DNA from: Cryptomeria japonica
Taxonomy: Eukaryota > Streptophyta > Pinopsida > Cupressales > Cupressaceae
Assembly: GCF_030272615.1 (NCBI RefSeq)
Contig: NC_081408.1
Span: 404,045,389 to 404,109,388 of the forward strand
Direction of reading: 5' to 3'
Length of the DNA stretch: 64,000 nt
The translations under genes were made by a program, and so were the position numbers. The notes beneath the pieces are model-generated. The model saw only the letters and a program-made list of their open reading frames with translations. It was not told the DNA's origin and did no database searches. Positions 58,001-64,000 of this stretch are shown piece by piece. The first letter of the stretch is position 1, and each line of letters starts with the position of its first letter.

Positions 58001-59160
58001 CCTATTATGTCATAATAGGTCCTATTATGTCATCATATGTCATATTATGTCATAAAACCCCTTAAGAGGACCTATTATGACTTTATACCCCTTACCAGGA
58101 CTTGTTAAAGGGTATTATGCCATAACAAGACCTATTGTGACATAATAGAACCTATAATGTCATAATATGACCTATTATGTCTTAATGGGTCCCATTGTGA
58201 CATAATAGGTTCTATTATGACATAATACAATCTATTATGTCATAATACGACCTATTATGTCATAAGACCCTTTGAGAGGACCTATTATGATATTATAACT
58301 CTTACTAGAACCTATTATGACATAAGACCCCTTATTAGGGCTTATTATGACATATGTAGAGAAAGATAAGTTGGTTGGGAGAGAGAGATAGTACTTTTAG
58401 AGAGAGTTAAGGGGTATTATGTCATAACAGAACCTATTGTAACATAATAGGACCTATAATGTCATAATACGACCTATAATGTCATAATATGACATATTAT
58501 GTCATAATAAGTCACATTGTGACATAATAGGTCCTATTGTGACATAATACGACCTATTATGTCATAATAGGTCCTATTATGTCATAATAGGTCCTATTAT
58601 GTCATAATAGGTCCTGTTATGTCATAATACCTCTTAAGAGGACCTATTATGACATAAGACCCCTTAGTAGGATCTATTATGACATAATAGGTTCGATTAT
58701 CACATAATAGGTTCGATTATCACATAATAGGACCTATTATGACATAATAGGTCCTATATTGTCATAAGACCCCTTAAGAGGACCTACTATAACATTATAC
58801 CCCTTAGTAGGACATGTTAAAGGGTATTATGTCATAATAAGACTATAGTGACATAATAAGATTACGATGATGTAATAGGTCCTATTATGACATCATAGGT
58901 CATATTATGTCATAAAACCCCTTAAGAGGACCTATTATAACTTTATACCCCTTACTAGGACTTGTTAAGGGGTATTATGTCATAATAGGACCTATAATGT
59001 CACAATGCGACCTATTATGCCATAATAGGTCCTATTGTGACATAATAGGTCCCATTGTGACATAATAGGTCCTTAAGAGGACCTATCAAGACATTATACC
59101 TCTTACCAAAACCTATTATGACATAAGACCCCTTAGTAGGACCTATTATGACATATGTAG
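55070..59160. repeat. About 4.1-kb tandem array of a 20-bp double-palindrome unit
   Basis: The unit is ATTATGWCATAATAGGWCCT. Both halves, ATTATGWCATAAT and AGGWCCT, are palindromes centred on a single A/T, so the array reads almost the same on both strands. Length divided by period suggests on the order of 200 units, many diverged. Longer blocks recur, with AGACCCCTTAAGAGGACC, TATACCTCTTACTAGGACC and AAGACCCCTTAGTAGGACC. A non-satellite spacer (TGTAGAGAAAGATAAGTTGG) appears at 57221, 58355 and, with one mismatch, 59156. Confidence 0.95.
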
Positions 59161-59479
59161 AGAAAGATACGTTGGTTGGGAGAAAGAGATGGTACGTTAA
59201 GAGAGAGTTATATATGTATATATAGAGAAATATAGGTAGGTAGGGGGTAAGGAGAGGTGTATAGAGAGAGCAAAGATAAAGAGTAAAGGGTTAAGGATGC
59301 GAGAGAGATGTAGAGACATAGTTTTAGATTTTGGGAGAGAGGGGACAAAGTGAGATAGTAAGGGAAAAAAAAGACAAAGAGAAATGTGACTTATATATAA
59401 ATTTTATATTTCATGTATATATAGTGTGTATTTTAAAAAAAAAAAATTAAAAAAATAATAATAAAAAAAAGGAAACGGG

Positions 59480-59583
59480 ATCCCGTTTCTTAGATCTAGG
59501 CTCAAGATCCCGAAGCTAAACGAGATCTCGTTTCAAATTTTATCTCGGGTTCCCGACATGAAACAAGATCCCATTTCATTTCT
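59480..59583. repeat. Right subterminal palindrome cluster
   Basis: Contains GAAACGGGATCCCGTTTC, AAACGAGATCTCGTTTC and GAAACAAGATCCCATTTC, preceded by an A-rich run. It is the counterpart of the left cluster. Clustered subterminal motifs are typical transposase-binding sites in CACTA and hAT elements; a similar role here is an inference. Confidence 0.88.
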
Positions 59584-59619
59584 CATGCGCTCTGTGAGAG
59601 TTGCCATTTTTGTCTAAGT

Positions 59620-59663
59620 GTAAAACTTCCACACTAAGTGGACACAACTTTGTGCACTTACCC
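59620..59663. repeat. Right terminal inverted repeat of the 5.8-kb element
   Basis: Read inwards from 59663: GGGTAAGTGCACAAAGTTGT, then GTCCACTTAGTGTGGAAGTT. It matches the left end apart from four substitutions in the outer 16 bases and an internal difference near CCACTT. Confidence 0.85.
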
Positions 59664-60369
59664 TTTTCATGGATTTAACTAGAGTGTCATCAACATAATC
59701 CTCCATGTTTTTGTGCATCATATCATGAAAAATTGTTGTTATAGCTCTTTGATAAGTAGCGTGTGCATTCTTTAAACCAAAGGGCATTACATTCCAGTAG
59801 AACGTTTCCCATGCACAGAGAAAATGTTGTTTTCTCTTGATCCTCAGATGCAATCTTGATCTGATTGTACCTAGAAAATCCATCCATTAAAGAGTACATT
59901 TCATAGCCAACAATCATGTCCATGATCATGTCTATGTTGGGTAGTGGAAAATCATCTTTCAGACAGGCTTTGTTTAAATATCTGAAATCAGTGCAAACAC
60001 GTATTGACTTGTCAGGTTTAGAAACAGGCACAATATTAGATATCCATTCGGCATAATCAATTGCTCTGATGAATCCAACTTTCAGCAATTTTTCTAGCTC
60101 AACCTTAACAAGTAATGCAACATGAGGATGCATTTTTGGAGTTTTTGCTTAACAGGTTTAACTCCAAGAGTGATAGAAAGATGATGCATTATGAGGTTAG
60201 GATCCAAACCTGGCATATCAACATATGTCCATGCAAAATTGATCTTCTTTTCTGTGAAGAAATCAACAAATTCTTTTAGTTCTTCGGCTGACAAGGATTG
60301 AGCTACATGTATGGTGTGCTGAGCTTCTTCTGTTCCAATGTTTACTGTTCGTGTAGGTTCAATTAGCAC
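59664..60369 (-). pseudogene. Reverse transcriptase 5' part with YVDD (Tat element)
   Basis: RT copies element RNA into DNA. Visible are AEELKEFVDFFTEKKINFAW, DMPGLDPNLIMHHLSI, LEKLLKVGFIRAIDYAEWIS, VSKPDKSIRVCTDFRYLNKA, GFSRYNQIKIA, ALWFK in one frame and MPFGLKNAHATYQRA in another, and the active-site EDYVDDTLVKS near 59700. Frameshifts near 60110 and 59830 divide it into three open pieces. It stops at the TTTT duplication of the 5.8-kb insert and resumes at 53850. Confidence 0.88.
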
Positions 60370-62314
60370 TGATGATCGCTCTTAAAAGTGATCAGGCAAA
60401 ATGTCAAGTATCTCTCCTTCAGGCGCCTCAGAGAGGTTTTCACCGTTAGGTACGTCCTTTATTTTTACTATTTTTTATTCTGATACCACCACAGTGTGGT
60501 TTTCACCATCAGAACTCTTATTTTTCTTTTTTTGATTTTTGCGACTAAAATACTTGACATTTGTTGTTGTCATATTCTCACTTTATTCACTGAAGAGTCC
60601 ATTGGTTCAACTGCATTAAGATAATAGGCTAATGTATAGTCATTGGAAAAGGTAGGTATATTCAAAGGTTGATCTTGGAGAGTACAATCAATAAGCTCAG
60701 GATGTACCAGGGATATAGATTTAACAGGTTCAAGGGAATTCATAGTATTATCATCACAACTTCGGACTAACAAGTCGAGTTCTAGAAGACTACCTTGCGT
60801 AAGCGTCTCGAGACCAGGAAGAGTTAGAACATGATTATTGAAGTTTACGTTAGTATTTAGGGAACCTAACCCAACAGACTTACCACTAGCACCATCTTTT
60901 ACTTCGGACTAGACTACATATCGTGGTTTGACAATAACAGGGTCAGCAAACAGAATGTCAAAATTCATGACTGAGTAGTCATAGTTGGGTGTCGAATATG
61001 TATTGTCATAAATAGAGCTTATGTCAGAGTGATCAAAGTCATAAGATGAAATTTTTGACTCTTCTTCAAGTGGCTTAGTGAAAGTATGTATAGTATCAAT
61101 ATGTACATATTTGATGTTGCAAGTTCCTTCATGATTTGGTTCAATGATCACTTGTATTTGACATACCTGTTGACATAACCTTGATGTTTTTGTTAGTCTT
61201 TGTTGTCTTTTCCATGCAACTTCCTTTGGACTAATGACTGGCCCTTTTCTTGTAGCCTCCAATTCTTCTTTTGTAGTTCCATACCTGATTGGATCTATCT
61301 CGTTAGAGGGAGATATAGCAGGTGAAGAATTTTCTTATGTTCTTTCTTCTTTTAGCTGTTGTTCATAGTCTTCTTGTCTTTTTAGTCTGATTTCCTCTAT
61401 TTGCTTTTGTAGCTTCAAGTGTATTATCTCTTGTGCTTCATCTATGATATCACTAGGTTCCTCAGGAGTTTCTTTAGTAGATGTATCTTAGAGAGGATCT
61501 GGACCCCATTCATACTCATTCGAGCCAGTTTCTGACTTATCTATTTGGATTCTACCTGTGTACATGACCAGAATGTTCAGTTGTGCAAACAACTCTTTAA
61601 TTCCTTCGATCTCTCCTCTCATATCTTATGGGATTTCTACTCCTTGTAGTGTTATTGCTGATACAATTGAAACTTGATTACCACATGCTTCTTCTCTCTT
61701 GTTTGCCAATTCTTCTTGTTCATTTTCATACTCTTCCTGAGTTTGCTGAGTATTTACTTCCTATGATGTTGAAGGTGGTATCTTTTTCCTCTACTTAGAT
61801 TGACGATGAGAAGTATGTTTCTGATCTGATGACTCCTTCAAATGGTATCCAAGTCTAGCTTTATCATTTTTAGACTTAGTTTGTAGTTGAATAGGCTCAA
61901 CAATACCTTCTTGATGCACTTGAATATCCGATGTGGTGATTCATCTTATAGCCTGGACCATATTGTGCAGGGGAGATTTCACAGTGTTGTACTTCTTTGT
62001 TTTCACTATCTTCTTTGAAAAGTCATTTGAGAACAACATCCTCTTCTATTTTATCTACAAGTGAAGCAGAGGATTGTACAAAAATACCATCAAATGACAT
62101 TTGGAGTTGAAGTTTGTGGCTTCACAGCCTATGATGGCTTTCCAGACTATCTTGGTGATGGAGGAAGAGACATTAATGAAAATACAGGTTCTATCTTGTA
62201 TCTATCCATGCCAATGTCTATGATTTTCAATTTATTTTCTAGGTCTTTCATCAAAGTTTCTGAACTTTCAGCTGTAGAGGCTGCTCTGTTATAAGGAACA
62301 AAGGTATCAATACA
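60370..62314 (-). pseudogene. Spacer between protease and RT of the Tat element, decayed
   Basis: Scattered open fragments lie on the minus strand (61262-60909, 60773-60570), rich in acidic and polar residues, with no recognised domain. Tat elements commonly have a long poorly conserved stretch here. Stops are frequent. Confidence 0.5.
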
Positions 62315-62851
62315 CTATTTTAATGCACTACAAGTGTAACTTGTATCAGCAGGAATACTGAATTCAACTCCATTATAAGGAAATTTCAAACACTGATGAT
62401 AGGTAGACGATATTGCTTGTATTTCGTGAATCCATGGCCTGCCCAACAAGATGATGTATGAAAGAGGAAGGTCAAGCACATGAAAAATTACATCTCTCTC
62501 CATAGGTCCTACCCTGATCGAAAATAGCACTAGACCTTTAGAGGTTCTTTCTTCTTCATCATAAGCTTTGATTGTTATTTTCTTTGTTGGATCAATGACA
62601 TCTTTAGAAAATCCCAACTATGTTAGTAGATTGTAGGTACAAATATTCAACCCAACGCCTCCATCTATCAAAACATGTTCGACTTGGTGTTTATGGATCA
62701 TAGCTTTGATGTGCAATGGCTGGTTATGTGGGTGATTTAGTGAATTGTCACCTTCTTTAGAGAAGGTGATGTAATGAGGCGAAGTCAGGTGACCCACCAT
62801 AGATTGAAACTGATCTACATCTAAATCTTTCGGGACATTAGTAGTTATCAA
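62315..62851 (-). pseudogene. Aspartic protease region (Tat element)
   Basis: The open piece 62851-62618 contains SPHYITFSKEGDNSLNHPH and the active-site region VEHVLIDGGVGLNICTYNLL (D-G-G instead of D-S/T-G, usual in this plant group). One TAG (62615-62617) separates it, in the same frame, from GFSKDVIDPTKKITIKAYDE and LPLSYIILLGRPWIHEIQA. It would cleave the polyprotein. The stop is consistent with CAG to TAG. Confidence 0.8.
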
Positions 62852-62923
62852 AGCTTTGTCCAGGATCTCTTTATGAACAAGAGAGATCTTAAGTAGTTCA
62901 AAAATGGAGATTTGAGTAGTAGT

Positions 62924-64000
62924 TCATTTCAATTGTTTGACAATGCTATAACCAGGAGAGGATGATGAAGTCAGCTGCTTAGATTTAGCCGTGATCATAT
63001 CTGGTTGTCTGTTTGAAGAAGTCAGTAGGTTTGATGTTTTTTGATCAAGAGTTGAGGAACTATCTCCTTTGAGAGTAACCTTTTTTTGAGCGTGGGTTAC
63101 ATCATTTGCAGTTTGTGTTTTATTTTGTTTATCTTTGATTATGATCACGTTACAATACTTAGATTGGGAAGATGCAATCATGTTGATCATATTGTCATTG
63201 TTAGTGTAGGTGTAATTGACTTTGGCACTTCCCTTGCATTTTGAGGAATCACCTTGTCCATAAGCAGGTAAGGGATCTTTAAAATATTTGTGCTCAACAT
63301 TAGTCATGTGATTTCAAACAACAATTTTGCTAGCATCGATGAGGTATTGAATCTCATGTTTGAGTTTCATGCAGTTGTTTGTTGTATGACCCTTGTTTCG
63401 ATGGTATTCATAGTATTCATTTTCCCTCCACCATTTGGATTTAACTTCTGGATCATATGGTCTAGAGTTGTTCGGCAATGTTATCAGATCATTTGACAAT
63501 AAGTTTTAAGAGATGATTCATATGATTCTTCCAAAGGAGTGAAATCATGTTTAGGCTTTGTAAGCCAAGGTTTCTCCTCAAACCACTCTTTTGATTTCTT
63601 CAGAGGGTTTTCCACTGCAGTTTCAGCTGCTTTGAGTGCTTGTATGCCGCTAGCCATATTAAATATTGTGGGTTTTGATTTTGTTTTAACTGTGCCTACC
63701 ACTCCATCATTAACAACGTTTTTGTTATTATCTTTGTCATATTTCTAGTATTTGTTCTTTTCTTTGGAGCTAGAGCCTTGTTGTGTTTCTTTCCAAGGTG
63801 ATATATCTCCTTTCTTTATAAGCACATCTTCCACTCTGAGGGCAGTATCTACCATTTTGTTAAATGAAGGGTATACTTGCATTTGGATATTGTATTTCAA
63901 TTCAGGGATCAAGTTATTGACAAAAATGTCCATCTTCTCAGAATCTGGAATAGGCCATGAATATCTAGAGAACATCTTTCTCCAATGTTGAAGAAAAGTG
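62924..64000 (-). pseudogene. Gag region with altered zinc knuckle (Tat element), partial at window edge
   Basis: Fragments read, in order, FSRYSWPIPDSEKMDIFVNN and MQVYPSFNKMVDTALRVEDV (63975-63745), a Lys/Pro-rich part (63702-63484), then a knuckle-like YYEYHRNKGHTTNNCMKLKH (63499-63314), followed by a Ser/Gln-rich part to 62924. The knuckle's first Cys is Tyr here (family form CxxHx4Hx4C), one G-to-A change away. A frameshift near 63490-63500 and in-frame TAG/TGA codons break the ORF. The N-terminus lies beyond the window. Confidence 0.75.

Larger units (their letters stand above)
53855..59663 (-). mobile_element. 5.8-kb non-autonomous TIR element with satellite core, inserted in RT; introner-like ends
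   Basis: The TIRs read inwards are GGGTACCTGCAAGAAGTTGT (from 53855) and GGGTAAGTGCACAAAGTTGT (from 59663); both continue GTCCACTT and GTGGAAGTTTT. The flanking duplication is TTTT (53851-53854 and 59664-59667). Removing 5,813 bp leaves S-M-K-R-S-T-H-L, an uninterrupted RT frame, which fixes the ends. Inner arms share palindromes such as GAAACGGGATCCCGTTTC and an inverted TATATACATGAAATATAA / GTCACATTTC block. The core is a palindromic 20-bp array. No transposase ORF was found. On the minus strand the ends carry GTAAGT (donor, 59661) and TTCTTGCAG (acceptor, 53861); splicing would leave 12 extra bases in frame. The 4-bp duplication does not identify a superfamily with certainty. Confidence 0.85.
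45040..64000 (-). mobile_element. Tat-lineage Ty3/gypsy LTR-retrotransposon, 5' end beyond the window
   Basis: On the minus strand the parts are in canonical order: gag with a knuckle (64000-63314), protease (62851-62315), spacer, RT, RNase H, a second archaeal-type RNase H (53015-52500), integrase (52400-51300), an antisense PMD ORF, polypurine tract and LTR. The additional RNase H between pol RNase H and integrase is known for the Tat lineage, as are extra antisense ORFs upstream of the 3' LTR. It carries many stops and frameshifts and is split by a 5.8-kb element (53855-59663). The 5' LTR and primer-binding site are outside the window. Without the insert the visible part is about 13 kb. 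Confidence 0.85.

Noticed and set aside
55070-59160. Possible CRISPR-like array
   Set aside because: No spacers between repeats, AT-rich 20-bp units directly adjoining, a plant nuclear context and no cas genes. It is a satellite array.

Overview
This window looks like nuclear DNA from a seed plant with a very large, transposon-rich genome, most likely a conifer. The reasons are one spliced, clearly plant-type gene with introns of many kilobases, abundant decayed Ty3/gypsy, LINE and hAT elements, and repeat-associated ORFs of the 'plant mobile domain' type. The taxon is an inference. No rRNA, tRNA or CRISPR was seen.

Host gene: the only convincing host gene is on the minus strand. It is a LUC7-like U1 snRNP protein. 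Eight exons between 39135 and 18734 join with GT-AG introns and matching phases to give 263 residues. The last part (second zinc finger and the Arg/Ser-rich tail) was not found in the window, so intron 8 would exceed 18.7 kb. Intron 4 alone is 14.5 kb.

Left third (1-18.7 kb): inside or downstream of that last intron are (i) a 4.76-kb hAT transposon with a decayed transposase (2310-7073), (ii) a 42-bp tandem array built on AAGTCCGCC (8653-9360), (iii) an LTR-like region with a GC-rich cluster of small palindromes (12.24-12.53 kb), and (iv) a broken retroelement-associated ORF (14353-16958) followed by another LTR-like stretch.

Middle (18.7-39.2 kb): the LUC7-like gene. Its introns carry a solo-LTR-like insertion between 71-bp direct repeats, a 297-bp tandem duplication of coding-like sequence, a diverged duplicated segment with one copy interrupted by an 898-bp TIR element, and a 1.19-kb hAT-like element with a perfect 8-bp target duplication. 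There is also a short hairpin.

Right third (40-64 kb): a DUF4283/LINE ORF1 relic (40.0-42.4 kb) split by another insertion, then a large minus-strand Tat-lineage Ty3/gypsy element running off the right edge. Gag, protease, RT, RNase H, a second archaeal-type RNase H and integrase are all recognisable. Downstream of integrase it carries an ANTISENSE plant-mobile-domain (PMD) ORF, then polypurine tract and 3' LTR. The LTR-PPT-internal block is present twice in tandem.

Most unusual feature: the reverse transcriptase is split exactly after its YVDD region by a 5.8-kb non-autonomous element (53855-59663) with TIRs and a 4-bp TTTT/AAAA duplication. Its core is about 4 kb of a 20-bp repeat made of two W-centred palindromes. 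In the orientation of the host RT, one TIR carries GTAAGT and the other TTCTTGCAG, so exact splicing would put the RT back in frame with four extra codons. That makes it an introner-like candidate.
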